A stretch of 64,000 nucleotides of DNA from Rhodococcus sovatensis (GTDB lineage Bacteria > Actinomycetota > Actinomycetes > Mycobacteriales > Mycobacteriaceae): the NCBI RefSeq assembly GCF_037327425.1, contig NZ_CP147846.1, forward strand, positions 744,001-808,000, in the 5' to 3' direction. The notes under the pieces are model-generated. The model was not told where the DNA came from. It saw nothing but the letters and a program-made list of their open reading frames with translations, and did no database searches. The first letter of the stretch is position 1. The number at the start of each line of letters is the position of its first letter. This document shows positions 26,048 through 35,672 of the stretch, piece by piece. The translations under genes were made by a program, and so were the position numbers.

Positions 26048-27144
26048 TCGAGATACTGGACCCCAAGACCGACTCTCGCCGGATAGACGAATTGTTGCAG
26101 CCGAACTGCGGTATGCACTACGTCGACGGATGGAAGTCGGCCCGATCGGAGCTCGCCGCAATCGACGCCTTCGGACCCGCATCCCCTAACTGGGACGACG
26201 ATCGGGTCGTCGAGGACTCGAGCCGTTACATTGTGTATCCCTGGCGATCCACAATGGTTCGGCTCCCGGCCGACGAGCACTTCTACCGTCTGCGAACCGC
26301 GCGCAACAGGTACTTGCTGGACGATGATGAGCAGCGACAATGGGGATCAGCCTTGATCGGAGTCGCAGGGCTCAGTGTGGGTGCATCGGTGGTGTCGGTT
26401 TGCGCGCTGACAGGGGCGCGGCGATTCCGCATCGCCGATCTCGATACCTTGGGGCCCAGCAACCTGAACCGACTGCAGGGTTCGGTGTGCGACCTCGGGA
26501 TGTCCAAAGTGACTCTCGCGCAACGACGACTTCTGGAGACCGATCCGTACTGTGACGTTTCGGCACATCCGAACGGCTACGACAGCCTCGATGGCAGTTT
26601 CCTCGGCAGTGTGGGCGAAGAACAGCTATCCGTGCTCGCGGAGGAAATGGACGATCTCGCACTGAAGGTAGTAGTTCGGCAACAGGCTCGGGTACTTGGT
26701 ATTCCAGTGGTGATGGCAACCGACAATGGTGACAACGTCATCCTCGATGTCGAGCGGTACGATCTCGATGCCGAATATCCGCTATTCCATGGCAGGGCAG
26801 GCGAATTCACCGGAATGGACGTCTCGGAGCTTAACGACCCTCGCAACAGAATCCGCATCGCGAGCGCAATCGTCGGCAGTGACGTGACGCCTCGTACCAG
26901 GTATTCGTTGACGCAGGTGGGCCGTTCGCTTCCATCGTGGCCGCAGCTCGGTACCGCCGCCAATGCAGCCGGCTCAGTCGCGGGGTTGGCGGCTCGGTTG
27001 ATCGTGTTGGGAGCCGACATGCAATCCGGTCGGTATCGCGTCGATCTCGACCGAATCCTGCTGGGCGACAAGGCTGCGTCGGCAACTCGGTGGAACGAAC
27101 TCGACGAGTACGCCTTCGCAGCTTTGATGTCGCAGCGCTACTAG
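26044..27144 (+). CDS. ThiF/E1-like adenylyltransferase, Rv1355c-type N-half
   Basis: A 366-residue protein. YIVYPWRSTMVRLP and FYRLRTARNRYLL precede the nucleotide-binding GVAGLSVGASVVSV, RFRIADLDTLGPSNLNRL (the E1 Asp and Asn-x-x-Arg) and MSKVTLAQRRLLETDPY. ATDNGDNVI matches the Asp that binds ATP and metal. This order follows the ThiF domain of the Rv1355c (MoeY) family, but the nitroreductase half of that family is missing. E1-like enzymes adenylate a C-terminal carboxylate or a small acid. Coupling to the PaaK-like gene suggests a two-step activation of one substrate. Confidence 0.7.
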   Translation: MIEILDPKTDSRRIDELLQPNCGMHYVDGWKSARSELAAIDAFGPASPNWDDDRVVEDSSRYIVYPWRSTMVRLPADEHFYRLRTARNRYLLDDDEQRQWGSALIGVAGLSVGASVVSVCALTGARRFRIADLDTLGPSNLNRLQGSVCDLGMSKVTLAQRRLLETDPYCDVSAHPNGYDSLDGSFLGSVGEEQLSVLAEEMDDLALKVVVRQQARVLGIPVVMATDNGDNVILDVERYDLDAEYPLFHGRAGEFTGMDVSELNDPRNRIRIASAIVGSDVTPRTRYSLTQVGRSLPSWPQLGTAANAAGSVAGLAARLIVLGADMQSGRYRVDLDRILLGDKAASATRWNELDEYAFAALMSQRY

Positions 27145-27174
27145 AACCTGGTGCATACGATGGGGAAGGCATCG

Positions 27175-28557
27175 TCATTCCGTTCTCGCGGCGGCAACGG
27201 TCGTGGTCAAGGATGCCCATACAAGAGGGGAGTGGGCGATGTTGCCGTCGCCCGCAGCCCACTTCGCCAGTTGCTCTTGCTGCCAACGATGAAGCGACTG
27301 CAATGGGTCGGCGCTGGCGTGTGCGCGATCCACCGCAAGCGCAAGATCGACGGTAGGGACGACAGACTTTCGAAGACCGGCAGTCGTATGGAACGCATGA
27401 TCGGTGGGAAGCGTCCAACGTGTGGTGGTGACCAGCGACGCACCGGAATCCACCATGGCCATGACCAGGCCGAACGTCTCCACAGAACGAAAGTCGACGC
27501 CGCCCTCGCACGCGATTAGAGCAACGCGCGACGGAATCGGCCAAATCTCGTGACCAGACTGCGGTCTATCCGAACCGTAGGCCCTCCAAACGTGCGGATC
27601 GGTGCACTGCTGCGTGCCCAACAGAAAGTCCAACGCGCACAGTGGGAGATGGTCACCTGGATGGGCGGGTGCTCGCTCACCGAGACGGGTCCGTGGTCGC
27701 AGCGCCTCGGCCATTCCCCAACGGCCCGCGTCGGAACTCGGTGCACCTGACGTGTCGTGCAGATGGATGGACGCCGAACCCGGTTCATCCGTGGTCGAAG
27801 ATACGTGCCCGAAGTAGAACAATCTCGAGCGCGGGACGCGTAGTTCACGCGACAGATCGACTCTGTCGACAGTCTGCGACGCGTTCAACCCCCTCGAAGA
27901 CGCCGCACTGGTGGAAGCGTTGGCATGTGCTGCCAACCCAGCGAGGAGGGCGTTCTTCGCGATGCCCGACAGTGTGCGGCCGAGCCCATGGTCCATGGCG
28001 CGGGTCGGCAAAGATGGATCGAGGATGTGCAGCGCGGGAAGATGTTCGACGTCGCTCCACGCAGGCGGGAGGACGGTGCGTTCGGCATGCACCGTCGTCG
28101 GCGGGTCCAGCGTGACCATTGCGACGTCCAGCAACCGCCGATCAGGTGTGACGAACAACAGCTCCCACGGCACGCGCGCCAACCGTGGACTGGGCGTCAC
28201 ACGTAGGTGGACACCTCCATGACGCAGCGACCGCTCGACGATCTCCTCACGCAGCGTTGTCGGAAACATCACCTCGGTGAGAGCCGCGGACAACGTTCTT
28301 TCGGTGTCAGGCTTCGCAAATGCGCCCGTGAGCAGCGCGCGACGGGTGGCCGCGTCCTTCGATTCGAATTGGTCCGTGCCGACAGGCAAGGGTGCGAGCA
28401 ATGCACAATCGAGTAGATCGACAACGTCCTTCACCACGGTCCCGTCGAGCCTGACCGCCTGCGAACTCCCCGGGGTGTCCAACCAGGTCCACGACAGGTA
28501 GGTATCACCGGCGTCGGCGGCCCGAACCAGGACCGTCGGTTGATGCGCGCTGCTCAT
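27175..28557 (-). CDS. CHAT-domain (caspase-like) protease
   Basis: A 460-residue protein. LARVPWELLFV (about residues 126-136) is the hallmark that opens CHAT domains. LFYFGHVSSTT gives the catalytic His (about 251) and VALIACEGGVDFRSVE the catalytic Cys (about 350), followed by GASLVTTTRWTLPTD. CHAT peptidases are the proteolytic arm of several bacterial conflict systems. The 120 residues before the domain hold no known sensor. It is the last gene of a three-gene operon, with an ATGA overlap to 28554. The TPR protein that CHAT enzymes often accompany is encoded by the divergent operon. Confidence 0.8.
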   Translation of the reverse strand: MSSAHQPTVLVRAADAGDTYLSWTWLDTPGSSQAVRLDGTVVKDVVDLLDCALLAPLPVGTDQFESKDAATRRALLTGAFAKPDTERTLSAALTEVMFPTTLREEIVERSLRHGGVHLRVTPSPRLARVPWELLFVTPDRRLLDVAMVTLDPPTTVHAERTVLPPAWSDVEHLPALHILDPSLPTRAMDHGLGRTLSGIAKNALLAGLAAHANASTSAASSRGLNASQTVDRVDLSRELRVPRSRLFYFGHVSSTTDEPGSASIHLHDTSGAPSSDAGRWGMAEALRPRTRLGERAPAHPGDHLPLCALDFLLGTQQCTDPHVWRAYGSDRPQSGHEIWPIPSRVALIACEGGVDFRSVETFGLVMAMVDSGASLVTTTRWTLPTDHAFHTTAGLRKSVVPTVDLALAVDRAHASADPLQSLHRWQQEQLAKWAAGDGNIAHSPLVWASLTTTVAAARTE

Positions 28558-29957
28558 TCGCTTCCCGACAACGGCGATGGCAGTAGCTCGGCCAATAGCG
28601 GCTGCGCTCCTGCGGGTTGGTCGAGTCGTGACTCCAACCGGTCGACGAATGCTTCGATGGCTGCAACTCGGTTCGCGACGAGGATGGCAAGCGGTGTGTC
28701 CGAGGCGTCGGCAGCCGCCTTCGGGACATTCAACGCTGTCAGCGCCCGGCCGGCTGCTTCGACCGCGTCGCGCACGAAGCCATCCGCGGCCGACTGGGCA
28801 AAGGCTAGAACGTCCTCGTCGGCACCGAGATTCACGGCCGCGACAACGGCGTGCGCGGTACGACTGAGCATCCACGCGTCGAGCATGTGGCGGTCGACGC
28901 TGATCAGTGGTTCGGCCAGCGGTCCCAAGCGTAGATTCATGGTTGGGGTTTCGGCGTCGAAGAGGCCGAACACTGTTGTATCGAAGGATGTTTCGTTGAT
29001 CGGCAAAGCTCCGAGGAGTACGTGCCCCTGCGCCATCATCGGTATGGTCGCGATCAGCTTTCCCGTTCGGTCGGCAGCGAAGCCGAGGATCCGGCTCGCC
29101 TCGTCACACTGCAGATCCACGGCCGCGTCGAGTTCAACTGAGAGCACTATTCGGTGAGTAGGCGCCTTTGTATCCACCTCGGCTGTCCACTCGGGAGAAC
29201 GTGCACCGTTCCACCGCAGAATTCGCGGGGGCAGCACGTGCGGATCGATGTACCCCCGTTGCACCTCGGCGCGAGCGATCGACGGGCCGCCCGCCATACC
29301 TACATCAACAAGGCCGAAGGACTTGTCGTCGACGAGCTCTTCCAGCCAACGCTCTAGCCTCGTCTCGTCGATCTCCCGGACCGTGTCGACCCGGTTGGCC
29401 ATTGAGAGCAACGGATAGCCCCAGGACAGCCCGCTTGTTGCAGCGCTGGCAGCCCTGGTCAAGGTGGCCAGTTCGGATAGTGCGCCGCCGGAGAGTTCAC
29501 CGTTCGCTGCGTCGTCGGCAAGTGACTCCAAGGCCGGAAGAGCAAGGGCGACAAGCCTGCTCGCGCCGTCGATGTCGCCTGTTCGACGCCGTGCACCGGC
29601 CTCGTCCAGCATCAATGCGCCCTCGTCGAGCGGAGACATCCACCAGCGTGCGACCGCTGCGGTAGTAGCGCGTCGGGTCCAGTCGGCATCGAGATGAAAA
29701 GCCTCGCAACTGATCACGGCTCCGGACCCGTCGGATTCGACGACGTGCGCGAGGTCGGATTCGATACACGCTCGGGCGAGCGAGCCTACGTCGGCCTCCC
29801 GCGCGATGGTCCATCCCATCAGCGTCGACGGATCCGCTGCATCAACGACGACGTTCACTCCAGGCGCCAGTTCGAGGAAGACTTCTGCTACCGCGGGCGC
29901 GGTGTCGCCGTCCCAGTGCATTCCTGCGTCGTCGACGCGGATCGGGTGGCGGCTCAT
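28554..29957 (-). CDS. Hypothetical protein of the CHAT operon
   Basis: A 467-residue protein starting MSRHPIRVDDAGMHW. It mixes helices with strands. SPLDEGALMLDEAGARRR and later HRIVLSVELDAAVDLQCDEA stand out, but no catalytic motif or membrane span is visible. It overlaps both neighbours by ATGA (29954-29957 and 28554-28557), so it is made together with the CHAT protease. Candidates are a protease substrate, an adaptor or an inhibitor. I do not recognise the family. Confidence 0.6.
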   Translation of the reverse strand: MSRHPIRVDDAGMHWDGDTAPAVAEVFLELAPGVNVVVDAADPSTLMGWTIAREADVGSLARACIESDLAHVVESDGSGAVISCEAFHLDADWTRRATTAAVARWWMSPLDEGALMLDEAGARRRTGDIDGASRLVALALPALESLADDAANGELSGGALSELATLTRAASAATSGLSWGYPLLSMANRVDTVREIDETRLERWLEELVDDKSFGLVDVGMAGGPSIARAEVQRGYIDPHVLPPRILRWNGARSPEWTAEVDTKAPTHRIVLSVELDAAVDLQCDEASRILGFAADRTGKLIATIPMMAQGHVLLGALPINETSFDTTVFGLFDAETPTMNLRLGPLAEPLISVDRHMLDAWMLSRTAHAVVAAVNLGADEDVLAFAQSAADGFVRDAVEAAGRALTALNVPKAAADASDTPLAILVANRVAAIEAFVDRLESRLDQPAGAQPLLAELLPSPLSGSE

Positions 29958-31441
29958 ACCGCTTTGCCCGTCAGGCGATCCCACGCGACTCGATGTCCGC
30001 GCAGTGCGCTCAGTACGTCGGCGGTCTTCCCGGCCCACGTCTGACCCGGCTTCCTACTGCCGACCAGGTCGACACCATCGTTGCCGAAGACGTCGTCGTC
30101 GTGAATAACCGAAGCGAGGGCGCCCCTCGTCAATTGCAGGGCCAAAGCAATCGATGCGGTGCGCGTCGGGGCCAACGTGTCGGATGGGCACACTTGGTCG
30201 TACCTCTCGCGTAGGGCCTGCTCGAGCGCGCTCGCACCGTATCCGGCGAGCGAGCCGGCATCTGCCAAGATCTCGAGCGCTATCGCCCGCTCCCAGCAAA
30301 TCACCCGCCCATCGCACTTCCAACCCCACGCATTGTCCGATTCGATTGGAGTTTGTGCCAAGTACGAACGGGCCTGCGTGAATAGGGTCTTGGTTTCTGT
30401 GCTGCGGTAGCCGAGTTCCAGATGCGCGGTGTCCAATTCGCTAGCTGACTTCCTCGCGTTCTCCCTGATCAGCGCACGCTGCAGATCCTGCCTCGCACGC
30501 GCGAAATTCGAACCGTAGACCTCGGTCAACGTTTTTTCGTCCAGCTCGACGGAATCCATATGGAGTCTGAGCAGGTTCCGTCGCGCGCGACGCCACGCCT
30601 CGCCTCGCACGTCAGCGGTCGTGTATAGGGTGCTGCCTTCGAGTAGGGGCAGATCCGAACGGAATCGACTGGAACATGCTTCTGTCAGGAAGCGGTCGAG
30701 CTTGTCCTCGACATAGGAGATCTCGTGCTCGGTCGGGAGGCGATCCGACACGTCAGCTTCTCCGTACAACTCGGTAAGTCGCTCGATTGCAGCAGCGATC
30801 GAGTCGGAGACCTCTTCGTCGGACGCATCGTCGATACGTTCGCGATATTCCGTCAGCTTGCCGTTGTACGAGCGCATCGACGCCGCGACGATCGCCGAAC
30901 GACAGCGGTTCGGATTGTCGATAAAACGGTCCGCATGGTTACGGGATTCAACGACTGTGCCGCACGCCTCCGAATTGACCATCGCGTGGCGAGCGGCGGT
31001 CCGCGGGGGGCCGTCCTCGTACTTGCGGAGCACCTGCGCAATCCTTGCAGGTAGCCCGCCAGGGCGTTCGAGGCGGATGTCGGCAACTACGCCGGCAGAG
31101 CATCGGGCAAGAGTGTCCCCGTATTCGACAGCCACGGCACTCACCAGATCCCACACTTCGACGCCGCCGAGAACCTCGTTTGTGCCCAGCCGCAGGCGTC
31201 GAGAAGCTTCCGACGAAAACCGTTGTGCGACCCACTCCGCAGACCCCAGCGTCCCCATCCAGGCTGCCAAGTCTTCGGCCAGGTGTTTTACATTGGGCTT
31301 CGGCTCGGCAGTCGCTCTGACCCAGAGAGCGATCAGCTGGTTACGCGAAATGGGCTCTTCGGCGAAACGGCCCCTGTCAAGCTCTCTGCCCACCCACCAT
31401 CGACTGGTTGCCCAGTCGGTGTTCGCCGACTGAGGGGGCAT
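29954..31441 (-). CDS. Hypothetical helical protein, first gene of the CHAT operon
   Basis: A 495-residue protein starting MPPQSANTDWATSRWW. It is nearly all helical. PISRNQLIALWVRATAEPK and RREAWRRARRNLLRLHM-like basic helices alternate with acidic ones, suggesting a repeat solenoid or scaffold. No enzyme motif is seen. The start lies about 210 bp from the divergent membrane-protein gene, so the promoters of the two operons share this gap. It probably works with the CHAT protease. Confidence 0.6.
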   Translation of the reverse strand: MPPQSANTDWATSRWWVGRELDRGRFAEEPISRNQLIALWVRATAEPKPNVKHLAEDLAAWMGTLGSAEWVAQRFSSEASRRLRLGTNEVLGGVEVWDLVSAVAVEYGDTLARCSAGVVADIRLERPGGLPARIAQVLRKYEDGPPRTAARHAMVNSEACGTVVESRNHADRFIDNPNRCRSAIVAASMRSYNGKLTEYRERIDDASDEEVSDSIAAAIERLTELYGEADVSDRLPTEHEISYVEDKLDRFLTEACSSRFRSDLPLLEGSTLYTTADVRGEAWRRARRNLLRLHMDSVELDEKTLTEVYGSNFARARQDLQRALIRENARKSASELDTAHLELGYRSTETKTLFTQARSYLAQTPIESDNAWGWKCDGRVICWERAIALEILADAGSLAGYGASALEQALRERYDQVCPSDTLAPTRTASIALALQLTRGALASVIHDDDVFGNDGVDLVGSRKPGQTWAGKTADVLSALRGHRVAWDRLTGKAV

Positions 31442-31654
31442 GTCATCGACTCCTTCGGTTTCTGTGGGACTGGGCCATGGTGCCAAGAAAACGCCGCCCC
31501 GCCCAGCAATGTCATCTATACGAACGACAGCGGTGTCCTTCCAACGTACGACTGCCGCGAACGGTCGATCTCGGCGATCATGGAACCCGAACTCGAGGCC
31601 TCGATGTGTCTCGTATCACCACGCCCGCGGCGTGGTCCAGCGGAAGTGAGGGGC

Positions 31655-32464
31655 ATGACCGCGGTTGTAGTCATCTTGGGAATCGCAATGATGGTGACCT
31701 ACTTCGTTCTCGGCCGCAGATCTATCGAAACACGCGAAACGAGACAGAAAACGCTATCGGACCGGTACCCCTACGGAAGCGCTTTTCTGGCGGGGTTCGT
31801 AGCGACCGCCGCATTGATTCAGATAGGTGGATCGGGGTCAATTGCGGTCGGTTCGGCTGGAACGCTTGGATTGATCGTCGCAGTGTTCGCCCTCACAACT
31901 GGTTGGCTACAGAATTTCCCGCCAGTCGAATTGGGTAGAGACCTGCTGTATTCCGTTATCGGTCTTTTAGCCCTGATACCGGCTCTGTCGAGTGTCACCG
32001 CGCCCACAATCTGCGGAGTCGAGAGTAATGCTCCATTGCGAATCAGCGTGATAGCACTTTTCCTTGCTCTTGCAGTCCTCTGCGGTGGCTTCAGTTTCTA
32101 TCTTCGACCCAAGCGGAACTTTGGGGTCAGCAGCGTTGGACTGAGCTGGTTCGGTGCCAGTGAGATCGTCCTGTTCTTGGCCTCTCCGGCCGGGTTGGAT
32201 AGCGGGCCCGGACCTGAAATCGCCGGTATCGTAGGGGCCGTCACTCTGGGAGCAATCATCGGATTCGCCCCGGAATACGGCTTGTTGACAGTAGGCGTGG
32301 GGCTTGCCTGCGTCTTCCTGTTGACCTCGGCGACGGGGACGACGCTGGACTGCCAGCATGTCGATGCGCTCGGCTCGGTCACTGTTTTCACTACCTACGC
32401 GGTCGTGTTCGGTCTCGGACAATTTGTGATCGGGAAAGTTCGCTCGGGGAGGGTGTCCAGATGA
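31655..32464 (+). CDS. Polytopic membrane protein, first gene of the TPR/AAA operon
   Basis: A 269-residue protein with about eight hydrophobic segments, for example VVVILGIAMMVTYFVLG, LIVAVFALTTGWL, LALAVLCGGFSFYL and IVGAVTLGAIIGFAP. No transporter motif is visible. ATG 31655 follows GTGAGGGG; ATG 31580 and 31604 are in-frame alternatives. The stop overlaps the TPR gene start (ATGA), tying a membrane component to the TPR and ATPase proteins. Confidence 0.65.
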   Translation: MTAVVVILGIAMMVTYFVLGRRSIETRETRQKTLSDRYPYGSAFLAGFVATAALIQIGGSGSIAVGSAGTLGLIVAVFALTTGWLQNFPPVELGRDLLYSVIGLLALIPALSSVTAPTICGVESNAPLRISVIALFLALAVLCGGFSFYLRPKRNFGVSSVGLSWFGASEIVLFLASPAGLDSGPGPEIAGIVGAVTLGAIIGFAPEYGLLTVGVGLACVFLLTSATGTTLDCQHVDALGSVTVFTTYAVVFGLGQFVIGKVRSGRVSR

Positions 32465-35025
32465 CGCCCGAGACTGCATCTTCAGAAATATCCGCGGGTG
32501 TCCGCCTGCTAGAGGAGGGCCGCGCCCGCGACGGACTCCACGTATTGGAACAAGCGTTGGCCGGATGCGAGCAGGCGGGTGATGTGCGTCGTATCGCGTT
32601 GTGCTTGCGTTGGGTCGGCGCTGCACATGCTGAACTTGGGTCGACTGAGATGTCCATACGATCTCTACGACAAGCGATCGTCAATTCGTCGAGTGCGGAC
32701 GACGTTCCTCTCGAAGCGGACTGTAGGGGATTGTTGGGTCTGGTGTTGTTCGACGGCGGCCGCAACGAGGATGCCGTCGAACAACTTCGTCACGCATGCG
32801 CGCTGAGCGAATCGTGCGGCGACACCGAGTCCGAAGCATATTGTTCGAGCTCTCTTGCCGAAGTGTACGAAGCGATGAACTGCTCTGAGCCGGCGAGAAT
32901 GTTGTATCGGCTGGCAGCCGAGCTCTTCTGGTCGGTCCACCATGCAGCCGACTCGGCCGAGAACCGTGAAAGTGCCGGTTTGTGTTCGATCGATCTAGGC
33001 GAGGCAGAAGCTGCGCGGGACGACTTCGGCTTGGCTTGTGAGCTGTATGCGCGCGAAGGCGACGACCTCGCTGTGGCACGCTGCCGATTCTTGCTCGGTG
33101 TGTGTTCCGTCGAGGACGACCCTGCCGGGGCTGAACGCAACTTGAAAGCCGCGATCGACTACCTCGGCGCGCCCGAACATGCGGAGCTGGAAGGGGATTG
33201 TTGGGAACAACTGGGGGACCTGTACCTCGACGCTCAACGCGTCGACGAGTCATTTACAGCCTTCGAGAACGCCCTTGCCCTCCACGCGGAAACCGGGCGA
33301 GCTGTGCGCAGCGCACACTGCTACAAGCAAGTCGGCCGACTACACGCGCACTCGAGATCGGTCGGACCCGCTGTCGAGTCGTTCGAGGCGGCACGCAACC
33401 TATACGTAGATGTCGATCCTGGCGAAGCCGTAGACCTCGACATCATGCTCGGTCGCATCTTCGAGGACCTCGGACAGTATCCTGCCGCGATATCCAGCTA
33501 CACCCGAGCCCGGCGCACCAGTACCCAACTGGATGACCCCGTTGCGACGGCGTTGTGCGACATGAATACCGGCACCGTGCGAATGCACCTCGGCGAACAC
33601 GACACGGCGCGAGCTCTTCTGGTCAGCGCTGCCGACACCTTCGCGCGGTACGAGGCGCGCGTCGAGGAGGCTCAGTGTTTGCGATACCTTTCGTCCGTTC
33701 AACCCAGCACTACCCAGGAGAGCGCAGAGATGCTCGCCAAGTCCCTGCGGCTGATCGACGGCCTGGGTGAGGTCGAACTGGAGCTCGACTGTCGCCAGGA
33801 CCTCGCGCTCGTCCAGTTCGTGCGGGGAAACTACGAGCGCGCGGTGGGGGAGTACGAATCGGTGCGAGAGGCATTCCTTGGCCTCGAGATGCACGAGAAG
33901 GCGGGGTTGTGCTTGCAGAGCGTCGGAATGTGCCTGATGAGCATGGGACGCTACGAGAAATCCGAACGCGCACTGACCGAATCGAGGGCCGTTTTCGTCA
34001 GGCACGAAATCCCGGCTGCAGTCGCCGTATCGGACGGTCACCTCGGTCAGCTCTACCTCGATACCGGTCGATTCGACGACTCCGAACACGCGTTCCGTCG
34101 TGCACGACAGGGGTTCGAGTCAGTCGGCGCGACGGATCGACTCGCAATGATCGATCAGAACCTCGGCGGGCTATACCTAGCGCGGGACGATCTCGATGCG
34201 GCCGAGCTCTCGTTCTCGCGGGCGCACGAGCAGTTCGCGCGTCTCGGTGACTCTGCGAGAAGTGCCGTCTGTCAGTGCAACATCGGGGCTGCTGTGTTCA
34301 AGAAGGGACAGTTCGCACGAGCATCTTCCCTGATCGGTCGGGCGCTCATCCACCTCGAGCGCGACCCAGACCACCGACGGTTGGTCGCCTGGGCTCACCG
34401 CAACCGCGCGTGCGCCGAATTGATGCTGGGCAACAGTGAGCAGAGTCTGGTTTTCCTCGGTTCAGCGCGACGTATGTCGAAGGAACTCGACGCGCTGATC
34501 GATGTGGCGAAGTGTGACTTCCTGGCCGCGCTGTGCCAGGCGTCGGTTCCCGGGCACGACCGTCTGCGAGCAGCCGTTGATCTAGCGCTGCCCGCACTGC
34601 TGTATCTCGATGCTCAACGGTTCCAGTTCGTCAGTGCGACAGCACGTAAATCGTGGTCAACGACGATGTCGTTGTGGAACTCGCATGTGTTCACTTGGGC
34701 ACATGAGCTGGGTGACGCGACGCTCCTGACCGATTTGATCGAGTCGGCGATCAACTCGGGTACTCACGTCTCGGAGGTTTCAAGCGACGCGCATGCAGTG
34801 GTGTCCGAAGTGGGTGGGAGCATGGCGGAGGACACAGTCACACTGGATATCGCCGACGCGGTGGCTGGCGTCGCGAGGACTCTGATCGCCGGCGCCGTGC
34901 TACCCATGCGGCCGCCGCCGAGGTTGTCCATGCCGAGCGGCCGGATCGTGCTCGGACAGTTCCTTCAGTCAGTTGACACCCGCTATGGCTTGGTCGTTCG
35001 TCCCGCAACGGTGAACATCGCATGA
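32461..35025 (+). CDS. Large TPR-repeat protein
   Basis: An 854-residue protein made almost wholly of helical-pair repeats of about 40 residues, many of the form L-x2-A-x4-G-x-Y/H-x2-A, such as CLRWVGAAHAELGSTEMS and SDGHLGQLYLDTGRFDDSE. I count roughly 15 or more repeats. The last 130 residues leave the pattern and end in GRIVLGQFLQSVDTRYGLVV. TPR solenoids scaffold protein complexes and are the classic companions of CHAT proteases; here the two are encoded separately in divergent operons. No peptidase, kinase or NTPase motif is present. Confidence 0.75.
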   Translation: MTPETASSEISAGVRLLEEGRARDGLHVLEQALAGCEQAGDVRRIALCLRWVGAAHAELGSTEMSIRSLRQAIVNSSSADDVPLEADCRGLLGLVLFDGGRNEDAVEQLRHACALSESCGDTESEAYCSSSLAEVYEAMNCSEPARMLYRLAAELFWSVHHAADSAENRESAGLCSIDLGEAEAARDDFGLACELYAREGDDLAVARCRFLLGVCSVEDDPAGAERNLKAAIDYLGAPEHAELEGDCWEQLGDLYLDAQRVDESFTAFENALALHAETGRAVRSAHCYKQVGRLHAHSRSVGPAVESFEAARNLYVDVDPGEAVDLDIMLGRIFEDLGQYPAAISSYTRARRTSTQLDDPVATALCDMNTGTVRMHLGEHDTARALLVSAADTFARYEARVEEAQCLRYLSSVQPSTTQESAEMLAKSLRLIDGLGEVELELDCRQDLALVQFVRGNYERAVGEYESVREAFLGLEMHEKAGLCLQSVGMCLMSMGRYEKSERALTESRAVFVRHEIPAAVAVSDGHLGQLYLDTGRFDDSEHAFRRARQGFESVGATDRLAMIDQNLGGLYLARDDLDAAELSFSRAHEQFARLGDSARSAVCQCNIGAAVFKKGQFARASSLIGRALIHLERDPDHRRLVAWAHRNRACAELMLGNSEQSLVFLGSARRMSKELDALIDVAKCDFLAALCQASVPGHDRLRAAVDLALPALLYLDAQRFQFVSATARKSWSTTMSLWNSHVFTWAHELGDATLLTDLIESAINSGTHVSEVSSDAHAVVSEVGGSMAEDTVTLDIADAVAGVARTLIAGAVLPMRPPPRLSMPSGRIVLGQFLQSVDTRYGLVVRPATVNIA

Positions 35026-35102
35026 AGGTTGTGTCGAAATGCATTGTTACGCCGAATAGCCGACAGACACGGCTGCGCTCGGGATCTAGTGTTTCAAATC
35101 GT

Positions 35103-35124
35103 CGTCACCCGTCACCGGGTGACG
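35103..35124. other. Short hairpin between TPR gene and next gene
   Basis: CGTCACCCG and CGGGTGACG form a perfect 9-bp stem around TCAC. It lies in the only sizeable gap (130 bp) of the operon, so it may be a partial terminator, a processing site or an operator for a second promoter. Confidence 0.4.
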
Positions 35125-35155
35125 TGTTCGTCCGGACGAGTAGGAACCGAGAGTT

Positions 35156-35644
35156 TTGGCTGAAATAAGCAGAAGACGATCTGTGCATCGTGCAGACGCA
35201 GTATCGCTGCAGCCGGTAGGAAAGCCCAAGGCGGTTGTCACGGCGTCGCCGCCCAACAATTACCAGCTTTCCCGGCGGATGAAGCCTCGCTCCCGAGAGC
35301 TTCTCGTAGCAGTTGGCTCGCTCGACACGTCGCTGGACCCCCGGGCCAATGCTGAGATCATGAAATTGATACGAGACGAATACGATGCCCGTCAGGGCGG
35401 GGCACTTATCGGGCTGTTCGGCCGTTGCTATCTCGGGCCGCCGTACGTCGACCACAAACTCGATATCTACGGCAATATTTCTCAGCACTACACGGCTTCG
35501 GACACTGTCGAATTGCCGTATAGCAACGCACGCGCGCTGGTTCGAAACGACGCATACGCGTTTGTGGAATTGTATTCGGACGGATCGATCGTCCCCGTCC
35601 GCGACGACGGAGTGCCAGTACGAACCGGATCGACCTTTCAGTGA
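35156..35644 (+). CDS. Hypothetical protein of the TPR/AAA operon
   Basis: A 162-residue frame with TTG at 35156; ATG 35279 (MKPRSRELLVAVGSL) would give 121 residues and may be the true start. GGALIGLFGRCYLGPPYVDH and VRNDAYAFVELYSDGSIV alternate strands and turns, suggesting a small beta-rich domain. No family is recognised. The stop at 35644 is followed after 28 bases by the coiled-coil protein, in the same direction. Confidence 0.5.
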   Translation: MAEISRRRSVHRADAVSLQPVGKPKAVVTASPPNNYQLSRRMKPRSRELLVAVGSLDTSLDPRANAEIMKLIRDEYDARQGGALIGLFGRCYLGPPYVDHKLDIYGNISQHYTASDTVELPYSNARALVRNDAYAFVELYSDGSIVPVRDDGVPVRTGSTFQ

Positions 35645-35672
35645 ACTACTGGCCGACGAAAGGGCCCGTGCA

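Noticed and set aside
27642..28206. Plus-strand frames opposite the CHAT gene
   Set aside because: The minus strand carries the full CHAT motif set, so the plus frames are by-products of high GC content.
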